A DNA stretch of 64,000 nt from Nitrospirota bacterium (GCA_021784575.1 JAJYHX010000008.1:1-64000), one strand, 5' to 3'; counted from the first letter of the stretch, positions 9,226-18,908 are shown. Notes: a model not told the origin generated them from the letters alone. Made by a program: numbers and translations.

Positions 9226-10581
9226 CTATTTCCACATCGGCAGATAGCCCAGGTTCCGCATGATGTCGTTGTAGGACACGAACACCATCAGCGCGATAAG
9301 CATTAACAGCCCTATCTGCTGGGCTATTTCGCGCTTCCGCATCGACAGCGGCCTGCCCTGTATCGCCTCTATCCCTATGAACATGAGGTGCCCGCCGTCG
9401 AGTATGGGCACGGGGAAGAGGTTTATTACGCCGAGGTTCACGCTCAAAAACGCGATGAATATTATGTAGTCGCCGATCCCCTGCCTGGCCTGCCGCCCCG
9501 AGAGCTGGACAATCGCAATCGGCCCGCCAACCTGGCTTGCGTCCTCCCTGCCGCCTATCAGCCGGGCGATGGACTGCACCGTGAGGCTCGTCATCATATA
9601 TGTGCGCTCGTAGGCGAGCTTGAGAGATTCAAGCGGCCCGTAGGCCATCTTGACCTCGTTGGAGCCCATCTCGATGCCTATGACGCCGTAGGGCTTCTTC
9701 CCAGGCCTGGCCTTGCTTAAGGCAGGCGTGATGTTGACGGAGAAGAGTCTGCCATGTCTATCGACGGTAAAGCTCATCGGCCTGCCGGGGTTCGCCCTCA
9801 CTGCGTCCTCTATGTCAATAAAGGAGCCGATGGGGCGTCCATTGACGGCCACGATACGGTCATTGGTCTTTATTCCGGCCTTGTTGGCGGGGGAAGGGTC
9901 CATTACCGCGCCGACGATTACGGAGCCCATGAGCCCGGCGTCTCCATGTCCGTTCACGTCCGCGGGAGTAACTTTTATATCCAAAGGCCGGCCGTCTCTG
10001 CGGACGGAGAATGAGATTTCGCGCCCCGGATGGGACCTTATGTATTCCGAGACCTCATCCCACACGTCAATGTAATCCCCGTTAACCTTCTCTATGACGT
10101 CTCCGGGCCTGAAACCCGCCGCCTGCGCCGGGCTGCCCTTTACGACACTCGCCACCTTCGCAATCGCCGTGGGAAAACCGGTAAGGAACAGGATGTAGCA
10201 GAGCAGCACCGCCAGGAGTATGTTGAAGAAAGGCCCTGCGAAGATAATGGCCGCGCGCTTCCAGAGCGGCTGCTCCGTGAACGAATGTTCCTTCTCTTCG
10301 GGCGTAAGCTCCGGGTCGTCCTCGTCCTCGCCCTGCATCTTGACGTAACCGCCCAGGGGGAAGATGGAGATCATGTATTCCGTTTCGCCTATCTTCCAGC
10401 CGACGAGTTTCTTCCCGAAGCCGAGCGAGAACTTCTGCACCGAGACCCCGGATAGCTTGGCCACGAGGAAGTGCCCCATCTCGTGCGCGAATACGAGAAG
10501 ACCCAGCGCCACCACCGCGGCAAGAAAACCGAACGCCAGGGGAAATATGCCTGCTGCGGCCTCAAGAAGCGTGTTTTGCAA
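9226..10581 (-). CDS. rseP: RIP metalloprotease RseP (site-2 protease)
   Basis: The 451-residue inner-membrane zinc protease has HEMGH at residues 33-37 in the first membrane helix and the second active-site element NLFPVPILDGGHLMF near 390-405. Two PDZ domains lie between (about 125-200 and 205-290; GSPAQAAGFRPGDVI and PSPANKAGIKTNDRI). It cuts membrane-spanning substrates such as anti-sigma factors and signal-peptide remnants. Its position between dxr and ispG is the classical arrangement. Confidence 0.95.
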   Translation of the reverse strand: MQNTLLEAAAGIFPLAFGFLAAVVALGLLVFAHEMGHFLVAKLSGVSVQKFSLGFGKKLVGWKIGETEYMISIFPLGGYVKMQGEDEDDPELTPEEKEHSFTEQPLWKRAAIIFAGPFFNILLAVLLCYILFLTGFPTAIAKVASVVKGSPAQAAGFRPGDVIEKVNGDYIDVWDEVSEYIRSHPGREISFSVRRDGRPLDIKVTPADVNGHGDAGLMGSVIVGAVMDPSPANKAGIKTNDRIVAVNGRPIGSFIDIEDAVRANPGRPMSFTVDRHGRLFSVNITPALSKARPGKKPYGVIGIEMGSNEVKMAYGPLESLKLAYERTYMMTSLTVQSIARLIGGREDASQVGGPIAIVQLSGRQARQGIGDYIIFIAFLSVNLGVINLFPVPILDGGHLMFIGIEAIQGRPLSMRKREIAQQIGLLMLIALMVFVSYNDIMRNLGYLPMWK

Positions 10582-10658
10582 ATTACCTCCGGATAGAGCC
10601 GTGTTCGTGGTTCGTGATTCCCGCGAACATGAACCACTTTATTTCATTCTACCACAAA

Positions 10659-11807
10659 TCATTTTTTCATCAGCCTCGCCGCCGCAACCCTGGCCCATTT
10701 GTCCGCCGATAACACGTCATCGACCGTCGAAGGCTCCCAGGGCCTGTGGCCGTCCATGACTGCCCTAATGACAGCCGGGATGTCCATGAAGCCGATTTTC
10801 TCATCGAGGAATGCCTGCACGGCGACTTCGTTCGCCGCATTCAATACGGCGGGCATAGTCCCGCCCGCGTCGAGGGCGCCAAACGCGTACGAAAGGCACG
10901 GGAATTTTTGTAGATCCGGCTCCGTGAACGTAAGGCGGCCTACCTTCGAGAGGTCGAGACCGGGTATGTTCTTCTTGAGCCTTCCTGGATAGCCGAGCGC
11001 GTAGGAGATTGGCCCGCGCATGTCTGGGACGCCGAGCTGGGCTATGACGGAGCCGTCTATGAACTCCGCCATCGAGTGTATAATGCTCTGGGGATGAACG
11101 AGCACGGATATTCTCTCGGGGGCTACGTCGAAGAGCCACCTGGCCTCGATGACCTCAAGACCCTTGTTCATAAGCGTCGCGGAGTCTATGGTTATCTTCC
11201 TGCCCATCTCCCAGTTCGGGTGCTTCAGCGCGTCCGCGGGTTTCACTCCCTTGAGCCTCTCCGCCGGGTATTCCCTGAAAGGCCCGCCGGAGGCAGTGAG
11301 CATCAGGCGCGCGAGGTCCGTCTTCCTGTGGCCCTTCATGGACTGGAAGATGGCCGAGTGTTCGCTGTCCACGGGCAGGAGTTTTACGCCCTTTCTCTTC
11401 ACGGCGTCCATTACAAGCGAGCCCGCGCAGACGAGCGTCTCCTTGTTCGCAAGCGCGATGTCCTTGCCGGACTCTATCGCGGCCATGGTGGGTATAAGGC
11501 CCGCCGCGCCGACTATGCTCGAGACGACCATGTCCACGCCGCCCATCGACGCCGCCTCGACAAGACCCTCGACGCCGTGCAGGACGCGGACGCCCCCGCC
11601 AAGGCGTTTTTTGAGCGCCTGGGCGGCCTTCCTGTCCCGCACCGTGACAATCACGGGAGAGAACTCCCGCGCCTGGGCCTCGACAAGGTCTACATTCGCG
11701 CCGCAGGAAAGCGCCCTGACACGGAACCTCTCCGGGAACCGGCGCACGACATCGAGCGTGTTTACGCCTATCGAACCTGTGCATCCGAGTATGGATAGAT
11801 TTTTCAT
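10659..11807 (-). CDS. dxr: 1-deoxy-D-xylulose 5-phosphate reductoisomerase
   Basis: The 382-residue enzyme makes MEP from DXP using NADPH and a divalent metal. Visible are the dinucleotide motif GCTGSIGVNTLDVV at the start, ANKETLVCAG, the metal-binding PVDSEHSAIFQ, the flexible loop with HPNWEMGRKITIDSATLMNKG (first part cited), and VHPQSIIHSMAEF. The ATG at 11807 overlaps the cdsA stop (ATGA). A longer frame upstream merely runs through cdsA in another phase. With ispG it supplies isoprenoid precursors that UppS, encoded nearby, uses. Confidence 0.95.
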   Translation of the reverse strand: MKNLSILGCTGSIGVNTLDVVRRFPERFRVRALSCGANVDLVEAQAREFSPVIVTVRDRKAAQALKKRLGGGVRVLHGVEGLVEAASMGGVDMVVSSIVGAAGLIPTMAAIESGKDIALANKETLVCAGSLVMDAVKRKGVKLLPVDSEHSAIFQSMKGHRKTDLARLMLTASGGPFREYPAERLKGVKPADALKHPNWEMGRKITIDSATLMNKGLEVIEARWLFDVAPERISVLVHPQSIIHSMAEFIDGSVIAQLGVPDMRGPISYALGYPGRLKKNIPGLDLSKVGRLTFTEPDLQKFPCLSYAFGALDAGGTMPAVLNAANEVAVQAFLDEKIGFMDIPAVIRAVMDGHRPWEPSTVDDVLSADKWARVAAARLMKK

Positions 11808-12664
11808 TTCAGAGATATGACCCTTGAAGAGAGTTCGACCAGTGTATAATAGTAAAGCGCGGGGGCGTTCAAGAGCATACTGTCCACCCTGTCGAGGAAG
11901 CCGCCGTGCCCGGGGAATATGCCGCCGGAGTCCTTCGTCCTTGCGCTCCTTTTTATCATGGACTCGGCCAGGTCTCCCACCTGCCCGACAATCCCCAGGA
12001 CTATCCCGAGACATATGGCGTCGTGCAGGGGGAGCGCGCGGTAAAACCACACGCGGCAGACGAGCGACATGCCCACGCCCGCCATGAGGCCGCCGATTGC
12101 GCCTTCCCATGACTTCTTCGGACTTATCTTCCGGTACAGCTTTTTCCTGCCGAAACGGCTACCGATGTAATACGCCCCTGTGTCCGTCGCCCATGTGACG
12201 GCGAACAGGAAGAAGACAAGCTGGCGTCCGTCCACATCCGGCGTCTTCCAGGCGCGGAGCAGGATTACGTAGGCGGAGAGCCATGCGACGTATACCACGC
12301 CGGTGAAGGTGAGGGCTACGTCAACAAGCGCGCCGTTTATGTCCTTTCGGGAGAAGAGCCTGAAGAGAAGCGCCACGACGAACGCGGATGCGACCATGAC
12401 ATCCGGGGAGAATACCGTCGCATACGGCCAGGCAGGGATCTCCGCCCCGACATAGAACCCGCTCATTACCAGCGCCCCGACGAACATCCCCACGAACGTC
12501 TGGGGCCTGTAGCCGCTGTTCTTGAACATCCTGTAGAACTCGTAGAGGCCGACCATGACGCCTGAGAGCGTCAGGAAAAAGAACGCAAGGACACCCGCAT
12601 ACTGCACGATGAGGAACAGCAGCGGAATCGCAAAAACCGCCGTCAGAACCCTTTTGTAGCCCAT
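11804..12664 (-). CDS. cdsA: phosphatidate cytidylyltransferase
   Basis: The 286-residue polytopic membrane protein makes CDP-diacylglycerol from CTP and phosphatidic acid. The C-terminal signature KRSARTKDSGGIFPGHGGF, followed by LDRVDS, matches the CDP-alcohol cytidylyltransferase pattern. Seven or eight hydrophobic segments precede it. The ATG follows the UppS stop codon without a gap, and the 3' end overlaps dxr by four bases. Confidence 0.93.
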   Translation of the reverse strand: MGYKRVLTAVFAIPLLFLIVQYAGVLAFFFLTLSGVMVGLYEFYRMFKNSGYRPQTFVGMFVGALVMSGFYVGAEIPAWPYATVFSPDVMVASAFVVALLFRLFSRKDINGALVDVALTFTGVVYVAWLSAYVILLRAWKTPDVDGRQLVFFLFAVTWATDTGAYYIGSRFGRKKLYRKISPKKSWEGAIGGLMAGVGMSLVCRVWFYRALPLHDAICLGIVLGIVGQVGDLAESMIKRSARTKDSGGIFPGHGGFLDRVDSMLLNAPALYYYTLVELSSRVISLK

Positions 12665-13456
12665 TTAACTCCCCAGTTGCTCGGATGTCTTCCCAAAACG
12701 CCTCTGTCTTCCCTGGTAGTCGAGTATGGCAATCAGTAGGTCTCTCTCAGTGAAGTCCGGCCAGAGGGCCTCTGTGAAATAAAGCTCCGCGTACGCCATC
12801 TGCCAGAGCAGGAAGTTCGATACCCTCTGCTCGCCTGATGTCCTGATGACAAGGTCGAGCTCCGGCATTTCCCTCGTGTCGAGATACCCTGAAAAAGTCC
12901 GCTCGTCAAGGGCGGACGGCTCAATCTTTCCGGATTTCATATCCGCCGCGATCTTCTTCGCGGCCTCGATTATCTCCCGCCTCCCGCCGTATGAGAGCGC
13001 GAGGTCGAGCACCATGCCGGCATTAGACGCCGTTTCCGCTTTCGCCTTGTCTATCCATGCCCGCGCCTCGGACGGGAGGTCTTCCACCAGCCCGATTGTC
13101 GAGAAGCGTATGTTCTCCCTCTTCATGAGCGAAAGCTCCTGCCTCAGGTAGAGCGTCAGGAGAGACATCAGAAAGGACACCTCCGGCGCGGGCCTCTTCC
13201 AGTTTTCCGTCGAGAAGGCGTAGAGCGTGAGCGCCGGGACGCCAAGCTTCGCGCAGGCCGTCACCACCTCGTGCACCACTTCCATGCCCCTCTTGTGGCC
13301 GGCAATCCTCGGCAGCCCCTTCTTCGCCGCCCACCTGCCGTTCCCGTCCATTATTATCGCCATGTGCCTGGGCAGGCGCAGAGGGTCCACCAGCGTCCGA
13401 AGCTCTGCGACGGTCAAATCGGCATGGTCTTTTATCCGGGTCAGCGTATGTTCCAA
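12665..13456 (-). CDS. uppS: undecaprenyl diphosphate synthase
   Basis: The 263-residue cis-prenyltransferase extends farnesyl diphosphate to the C55 carrier lipid. The catalytic Asp37 lies in HMAIIMDGNGRWA, and STENWKRPAPEV and the late DLVIRTSGEQRVSNFLLWQ region (cited in part) are characteristic. The likely start is TTG at 13456 with AGAGG five bases upstream; no ATG precedes the catalytic motif. It begins the uppS-cdsA-dxr-rseP-ispG-proS operon. Confidence 0.93.
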   Translation of the reverse strand: MEHTLTRIKDHADLTVAELRTLVDPLRLPRHMAIIMDGNGRWAAKKGLPRIAGHKRGMEVVHEVVTACAKLGVPALTLYAFSTENWKRPAPEVSFLMSLLTLYLRQELSLMKRENIRFSTIGLVEDLPSEARAWIDKAKAETASNAGMVLDLALSYGGRREIIEAAKKIAADMKSGKIEPSALDERTFSGYLDTREMPELDLVIRTSGEQRVSNFLLWQMAYAELYFTEALWPDFTERDLLIAILDYQGRQRRFGKTSEQLGS

Positions 13457-13479
13457 GTCCGCCTCTGCCTATTTTTTTT

Positions 13480-13530
13480 GTAGGGGCGTGATTTATCACG
13501 CCTGCGGGCGCAATGAATTGCGCCCCTACG
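13480..13530. repeat. GTAGGGGCG...CGCCCCTAC palindromic repeat, composite copy
   Basis: The outer arms gtaggggcg and cgcccctac enclose two small hairpins (gcgtgat-tt-atcacgc and gggcgcaat-ga-attgcgccc). The right half matches the copy inside rfbD (46065-46088) with one difference. It lies in the short space upstream of uppS. Confidence 0.8.
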
Positions 13531-13547
13531 AGTATACATGGGGCCCG

Positions 13548-15404
13548 CTACCTCTGCGGAATCTTGTAAAGCAGGAACTTTGCGCGGCTCGCAATACCGC
13601 TCGCCGCGGACGACACCCCGCCCATAGGGTTGAGCTTCGACTTGTGCTCCAGCGCAAATGTCGGGTCCGTGATTATGGCAATCTCATCCCTGCCGTCGTT
13701 AAGCGCGTCGCCGATGTAGATGTCGGCGAGATATCCCCTTATCTTCTTTACGCTCCATTTGTGTTCGAGGCGCTTGCCGTCCCAGACGAAGGAATATATC
13801 TCCGCGCCGCTGTAGCCGTGCCAGCGCCGGATGATGTTCGTGGTGGCGTTGTTCTTGGTTATTATAACTTCTTTCTCGCCGTCCGGCGCGGCGCGGACGA
13901 TGACCCTGCCCTTGACCTTGCCCCGGTCGTCGGCTCCGGTGAGCAACATGCCCTTTTTCTTTACCTCGAAGAAATTGTCGTATCCGCCGTAGCGCTCTCT
14001 GCTCTCCCATAGCTTCCTGCCGGTGTGGTCGAGCACCTCCACGTAGTCGTCGTCGTTAACCCAAACGTAAAGCGGCTCCTTTACAACCTTGCCGTTTTTG
14101 TCTTTCCGGGACGTCTCCAGCATAGCAAAGCCGTACGGGTCCTGTATCCTGGACGGCAGCTTGAACCTGCCTTTCCTCACAAGTCTGCCGTTCTTCCATG
14201 CGGACTGGTAGATAATCCCGGAGTAGGGCGAGTCCATGCCGACGCTGGTGGTAAGGAGCTTCTTTTGCCCGCCGGGCATGTCCAGCACGCGGAAGAGGAC
14301 GGGCGATGGGCCGTATACCCTACTGAAGTCCTTCCCGTCGTATTTTATGACGTAGGACTGCGGGCGTCCCTGGCCGAAGGCCGTTACGTATATCTCGTCT
14401 CTTCCGTCCCCGTCGATGTCCGCGCATTCGACGTCGAGCTGTTCGGCGGGATGCGCCTCCGGCTCCCGCCAGATCTCGTGCAGGACGCCCTTGTCGAGCC
14501 TGTAGACGATTATCCTGTCGCCGGTGGATATGGCAAGCTCGGTCTTGCCGTCTCCCATTATGTTCCCGGCGGCGAAATGTTTCGCCCTGTAGGGAAGCTC
14601 GTCCATGTGGAAGAAGTCCCGCATCTCGTTTATGACGAGCGGGATGTCCATCTCCTTTGCCCTGTAGACGCTGCTCGTCGTGTCCACGAGCGAGGAGAGG
14701 TTCTCCGTCCGTGTCCCGTCCGGGGCGTAAAGGGCTATATCGACGAGCGTCCTGTCGGGCTTTTTAGAGGGAGACGTGGAAAGCGTTACGACATCTTCCG
14801 CGCCGCCGGCCTTTGCTATGGCGGCTATGTCGCCTTTCATGGCGGTCTTCGGGAGTTCCTTCACACCAAGCAAATCGAACCGCCCGGAGCCGCGAAGGAT
14901 ATGGAGAAGCCTGTCCTGCACAAGCCTCTTTACATCGCCCCGCGATACGAAGAGAAGTTTCGTTTTACTGGTTGACAGCCTTGCCGTGTCGCCCGGTATT
15001 ATCCGCGTGACCAGGAGCTTCTTTATCCTGCCCGATGCGCTGCGCGCGTCGAGCTTGTCCACGACAAAGCTCCCGAGAGAGATCTCGCGGTAGCCGAGTA
15101 TGGCCTTGGTCACAGGATGGAATATGGGCCTGCCGGAGCGGAAGAGGTATACCTCCATGCCCTTGCGGAGGCCGTCTTTCGCGCCCATGTCCACAGTTAC
15201 GGTCTTTTCGTCCGCAGATGTTACCCTGCCCTGGGCGCGCGGGAAATTCTCCAACACTTCCCCGGCCATCCGGTCTATGGTATCGACGCTCGTCGCAGCC
15301 GCGAAGACCGGCGCGGCAGCGCCGGGAGAGGGCGCAGCCATCGCATACGGGATATTAAGGGCCAGGAAAACCAACACCGCCGGGACAACGAAAAACTTTT
15401 TCAT
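13548..15404 (-). CDS. exported VCBS/FG-GAP repeat protein with FlgT-like N-terminal region
   Basis: The 618-residue protein starts with a signal peptide (MKKFFVVPAVLVFLALNIPYAMA). Residues about 50-130 (GRVTSADEKTVTVDMGAKDG, then LRKGMEVYLFRSG) look like the C-terminal domain of FlgT-type or curli-related exported proteins, in which a lumped 'dissolved' beta structure senses or binds. The rest carries beta-propeller-like FG-GAP/VCBS units, for example VECADIDGDGRDEIYVTAFG and IYIGDALNDGRDEIAII. It is probably periplasmic or outer-membrane associated. No function is recognised. Neighbours are uppS below and GH57 above, separated from both by palindromic repeats. Confidence 0.65.
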   Translation of the reverse strand: MKKFFVVPAVLVFLALNIPYAMAAPSPGAAAPVFAAATSVDTIDRMAGEVLENFPRAQGRVTSADEKTVTVDMGAKDGLRKGMEVYLFRSGRPIFHPVTKAILGYREISLGSFVVDKLDARSASGRIKKLLVTRIIPGDTARLSTSKTKLLFVSRGDVKRLVQDRLLHILRGSGRFDLLGVKELPKTAMKGDIAAIAKAGGAEDVVTLSTSPSKKPDRTLVDIALYAPDGTRTENLSSLVDTTSSVYRAKEMDIPLVINEMRDFFHMDELPYRAKHFAAGNIMGDGKTELAISTGDRIIVYRLDKGVLHEIWREPEAHPAEQLDVECADIDGDGRDEIYVTAFGQGRPQSYVIKYDGKDFSRVYGPSPVLFRVLDMPGGQKKLLTTSVGMDSPYSGIIYQSAWKNGRLVRKGRFKLPSRIQDPYGFAMLETSRKDKNGKVVKEPLYVWVNDDDYVEVLDHTGRKLWESRERYGGYDNFFEVKKKGMLLTGADDRGKVKGRVIVRAAPDGEKEVIITKNNATTNIIRRWHGYSGAEIYSFVWDGKRLEHKWSVKKIRGYLADIYIGDALNDGRDEIAIITDPTFALEHKSKLNPMGGVSSAASGIASRAKFLLYKIPQR

Positions 15405-15452
15405 AAGATCCTCTTAATCCTCACTTGCCGAAAGCTATGCGGCGCGGCAATC

Positions 15453-15482
15453 TGTAGGGGCGCGATGAACCGCGCCCCTACA
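15453..15482. repeat. GTAGGGGCGCG palindromic repeat overlapping the GH57 stop codon
   Basis: Perfect 12-base arms (tgtaggggcgcg / cgcgcccctaca) flank the loop atgaac. The TAG that ends the GH57 gene (15480-15478) is part of the repeat's right arm, so insertion set the present C-terminus. Confidence 0.85.
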
Positions 15483-17637
15483 AACTATCCTTTTTGCCTT
15501 TTCTATCCAGCCTCAGACTTATCGAAAGCCCGACGTCCGCGCCCGGCGGGAGCGTCAGCCGAAAGACCGGCATAACGCTCTCGCACTGGAACACGCGCTC
15601 GTACCCGGATTCGGACTGCGATACCGTCTCGACCGGGAACCGCCAGAGCGTCGCCTTCTCGCCAAACGACAGCGTCATGGCGTAGTTCAGCCACTCGTCC
15701 ACCATCCGGACTTCCTGCACGTTATTGAGCTCTCCCGCGCTTGCGAAGTTATTCGCCTTCAGGGAGTGCCCCGGTATCTCGAAATACCTGTCCGGGGAAT
15801 CGCCTGCAAGGAGCGAGAAATTGAACTCCACGCCAAACGCGGTGTTGATCTCCTCTTTTCCCTCGTTCCTGAGGACATACACCGCATCGAAACCGCTCTC
15901 TTCCGATGCCGGTCTGCCTGAGGCCGGACGACCGGCGGAGGCGCGGACGGTAACGGTCTTTTTTACGGACACCCGCTGCCCCTGAACCTCTCCCGCGCGG
16001 GATAGCACAACGGAGGCTTTATCGCCTGACTTCTTTACCTTTGCCGAATACGGCGCGCCGACAAAGCCGCCCGCCTCTTTGTGCGAGGCGTTTCCGAACG
16101 CCTCGAAGTCCATATCCCCTTCCAGGAAGTGATCTATCAGCGACGCCTTCCTGTACCAGTCGTAGCGCAGATACGAGGAAAGCCCTTCTTCCTTCGCGCC
16201 CATCCTGTCGTGTATCGTCGCAGCGCCGCCGGGATTAGCCGCCTGCGCTTCGGCGAGTTTCCCGTGGTATGCCTCCGGACGCCGGGAGAGCGTGTTCATC
16301 ATGTTCATGGCTATTGGACGGTAGTCCAGCTCGTAGATTATCCCGCCCTCGCCGGGGTCGATAAAAATGGCGATGTCCCCGCCCGCTATCATCAACTCGT
16401 CTGCGAGGTCGCCGTCAAAATCTGCGGTCTCGACGGAGAGCCTGCCGTCCGAAGCCGGTCCACTGGCCGCCGCGACTTCCGCCTTTATAAGGTGCCGGTA
16501 GACCGCGTCCCGGAGGTGCGGGAGATATAGGCCGCCGAATACGCCGTGCCAGTATGCGTCGTTGCACTGCGCGCGCCACAGATCATCGAGGGCTTTGCCC
16601 GAAGCCGGCATGCCGGCATGAACCCTGCGGCTCACCTGTAGCATACGCTTGTGCATGGCGTTCGCCTCAGGATACTTAGAAAGGAAGTTCCTGAAGAACC
16701 CTCCTTTCACGAACAGCCTTTTTGTGTCGTATCCCGGCTCGTTTTTAAGCTCATCCACGAAATTCTGATATTGGGCAGCCGCGGCAGCCGGGAGCGACCA
16801 CTCCCCCATCTCCATGTAGGAGCTTGTCGGGAGATACACCCTGCCCCGAGGGCCTTCGGAGTCTATATATTCGCTGAAGGTCGAGGGCTCTATCCAGTCC
16901 CTGTTCTCTTCGAGCGCGCTTACGAATCTCTTGAGCCAGCCGTCTTCGTATACCCACTTGTAAGTCCCCGGCCAGACGCCGAACTTCTCCCCGTCGTCCG
17001 CCATGACGGAGAGCGTGTTGATACCCGCATCCGGCATGTCGCGCCAATACTGTAGCGTCTCCCGGGGTTCTTTGAAGGGAATCGTGTATCTTAATTTCTC
17101 GCTTCCGGGAAAGACCTTCACCGTCTTTCCCTGCTCCTCGGTTATGAAATACCCGGTAAGCTCGGAGTCCCTAAGGCCCGACATCTTGAAATGGAAGTCG
17201 TCCACGACGACATATTCCACCCCCGCGTCATGCAGCGCGGCGGGCAGGTGCGGCTCCCACACCCTCTCGGCAAGCCATATCCCCCTGGGCCTTTTGCCGA
17301 AATGCTCCAGGACGAACTTCGACATCTTCTCTATCTGCCCCAGCTTGTCTTCGTCCGGGAGCAGGGCAAGTATAGGCTCGTAGAACCCTCCGCCCATGAC
17401 CTCCGCCTGCCCGGACTCGACCATCGACGCGACGGTAAGGATGAACTCCGGGTGGTTCTCAAGGATCCATTCGAGTAGCGAGCCTGTGAAATGCAGGCAA
17501 ACCTTGAACCACGGCACACCCCTCATCGCCTCGACAAGGGGATAATAGGCGTTGTGGTACGCCTCTTCCGCGACGTGGTCGAAGTTCCCTACCGGCTGAT
17601 GGCTGTGGATGGCGAAGACGAATTTTATCTTTTTCAT
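15478..17637 (-). CDS. GH57 4-alpha-glucanotransferase / alpha-amylase with DUF1926 domain
   Basis: The 719-residue protein shows all five GH57 motifs: HSHQP (11-15), GGGFYEP (82-88), WLAERVWEP with nucleophile Glu124, ADDGEKFGVWPG with acid/base Asp214, and QCNDAYWHGVFGG near 380. The spacing fits the 4-alpha-glucanotransferase of Thermococcus litoralis (Glu123/Asp214). The C-terminal 300 residues match the DUF1926 / amylase-associated beta domain. It probably remodels glycogen or maltodextrins in the cytoplasm; no signal peptide is present. Pro-Ala-Ser-Gly-rich segments (RPASGRPASEE) are odd and may be repeat-derived. The stop codon lies in a palindromic repeat. Confidence 0.9.
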   Translation of the reverse strand: MKKIKFVFAIHSHQPVGNFDHVAEEAYHNAYYPLVEAMRGVPWFKVCLHFTGSLLEWILENHPEFILTVASMVESGQAEVMGGGFYEPILALLPDEDKLGQIEKMSKFVLEHFGKRPRGIWLAERVWEPHLPAALHDAGVEYVVVDDFHFKMSGLRDSELTGYFITEEQGKTVKVFPGSEKLRYTIPFKEPRETLQYWRDMPDAGINTLSVMADDGEKFGVWPGTYKWVYEDGWLKRFVSALEENRDWIEPSTFSEYIDSEGPRGRVYLPTSSYMEMGEWSLPAAAAAQYQNFVDELKNEPGYDTKRLFVKGGFFRNFLSKYPEANAMHKRMLQVSRRVHAGMPASGKALDDLWRAQCNDAYWHGVFGGLYLPHLRDAVYRHLIKAEVAAASGPASDGRLSVETADFDGDLADELMIAGGDIAIFIDPGEGGIIYELDYRPIAMNMMNTLSRRPEAYHGKLAEAQAANPGGAATIHDRMGAKEEGLSSYLRYDWYRKASLIDHFLEGDMDFEAFGNASHKEAGGFVGAPYSAKVKKSGDKASVVLSRAGEVQGQRVSVKKTVTVRASAGRPASGRPASEESGFDAVYVLRNEGKEEINTAFGVEFNFSLLAGDSPDRYFEIPGHSLKANNFASAGELNNVQEVRMVDEWLNYAMTLSFGEKATLWRFPVETVSQSESGYERVFQCESVMPVFRLTLPPGADVGLSISLRLDRKGKKDSL

Positions 17638-17712
17638 TGGCCCCTTGAACGTAATTTTTGATAGTAGCAGAGAACCGGCGCGCAGTCAAGAATTTAGCGG
17701 GAACCATTTTCC

Positions 17713-17741
17713 TTGAAAAAGCGTCGGAATTCGGTTATTAT
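17713..17741 (+). promoter_or_regulatory. sigma-70-type promoter of the CDF transporter gene
   Basis: TTGAAA (17713-17718) and TATTAT (17736-17741) are exactly 17 bases apart. Transcription would begin near 17748, about 29 bases before the ATG at 17777, with AAAGAGG as ribosome binding site. Confidence 0.65.
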
Positions 17742-17776
17742 TTAAGTGGTAAGGGGATGGAGTTAAAGAGGTTTTA

Positions 17777-18772
17777 ATGAAACTATTTGCCGGCTTCAAG
17801 ACGGATACCGAGCAGTCGAAAAACCTTCTCTTTTCCCTTGCCCTGACCGGACTTATCTTCCTGGTGGAGGTCGTCGCGGGGTTCCTTACGAACTCCCTGG
17901 CCCTTCTCTCCGACGCCGTCCACGTCCTGACCGACATGGTCTCCCTGGGGCTTGCGTTTTTCGCAATCCTTCTCTCCGCCTTCCCCGCGACCGACACCCG
18001 CACCTACGGCTGGCACAGGACCGAGGTCTTCGCGGCCCTCATAAACGGCGTCACGCTGGTGCTCATATCCGGCTTCATAATCCTTGAGGCCGTTCACAGG
18101 CTCTCCGCGCCGCAGCCGGTAAAGAGCGTCGGGATGCTGGCCGCCGCCGCATTCGGCCTGCTTGTCAATCTCTTCGTCATCCACAGGCTTCACGGCCACG
18201 ACGAGCACGACCTGAACATCCGGAGCGCGTTCCTGCACGTCGTCGGGGACGTCCTGATCTCGGCGGGTGTCATTGTCGGCGCCGTAATAATCTACTACAC
18301 CGGCTGGTATCTCGTAGACCCGATCCTGTCCGTAATTTTCTCGCTCGTAATCCTGCGGGGGGCGGCAAAGGTACTCTATGACGCCTCGCACATCCTCCTG
18401 GAAGGCGTGCCCAAGGGGCTGGACATCAACGCCGTCGTGGACGAAATGAAACGGGTTCCCCACGTGCTCGACGTCCACCGGCTGCACGTCTGGAGCATAT
18501 GCCCGAGCATTTCCGCGCTCTCGGCGCATATACTCATAGACCCGGCCTACCAGGGCGAGAGGAAGAAGATTATCGACGACATAAACTGCCGCCTCATATC
18601 GTGCTTCCATATAAACCACACGACGCTTCAGCTTGAGAAGGGCGCGTGCGAGTTCAATAACCTCGTCTGCGACATAGTCCACTGCGAGCGCCGGGCGGCG
18701 CATGTTCACCGGCACGGCCATGCGCACGGCCATGCCCACGAACACGAGCACGACACCGTCCACACGCACTAA
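17777..18772 (+). CDS. cation diffusion facilitator (Zn/Co/Cd efflux), CzcD/ZitB type
   Basis: The 331-residue protein has six membrane helices. Metal-site residues are in helix 2 (LSDAVHVLTDMVSLG) and helix 5 (HVVGDVLISAG), and the cytoplasmic loop and tail are histidine-rich (HRLHGHDEHD; HGHAHGHAHEHEHD). This is the CDF family, which exports divalent metals in exchange for protons. A C-terminal cytoplasmic domain (about 210-300) is also typical. It is monocistronic, divergent from GH57, with its own promoter. The metal specificity cannot be told from the sequence. Confidence 0.9.
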   Translation: MKLFAGFKTDTEQSKNLLFSLALTGLIFLVEVVAGFLTNSLALLSDAVHVLTDMVSLGLAFFAILLSAFPATDTRTYGWHRTEVFAALINGVTLVLISGFIILEAVHRLSAPQPVKSVGMLAAAAFGLLVNLFVIHRLHGHDEHDLNIRSAFLHVVGDVLISAGVIVGAVIIYYTGWYLVDPILSVIFSLVILRGAAKVLYDASHILLEGVPKGLDINAVVDEMKRVPHVLDVHRLHVWSICPSISALSAHILIDPAYQGERKKIIDDINCRLISCFHINHTTLQLEKGACEFNNLVCDIVHCERRAAHVHRHGHAHGHAHEHEHDTVHTH

Positions 18773-18908
18773 GCCCTCACCCACTGCCGTCATCTACGCC
18801 GCGAAGGGGCGGAAGATGAACAGATGCATCGCGTCTAAGCGACTCTCCCGAAGGTATAGGGGTTAAGGTTTTCATTCCCGCGAAGGTGTGAATCCGGGAA
18901 TTTTCAGC

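Noticed and set aside
11076-11820. Two plus-strand frames across dxr
   Set aside because: Antisense shadows of dxr codons; no family features.
17783-18793. Minus-strand 336-residue frame over the CDF gene
   Set aside because: Exact complement of the CDF frame with repetitive Val/Asp/Arg content, no motif.
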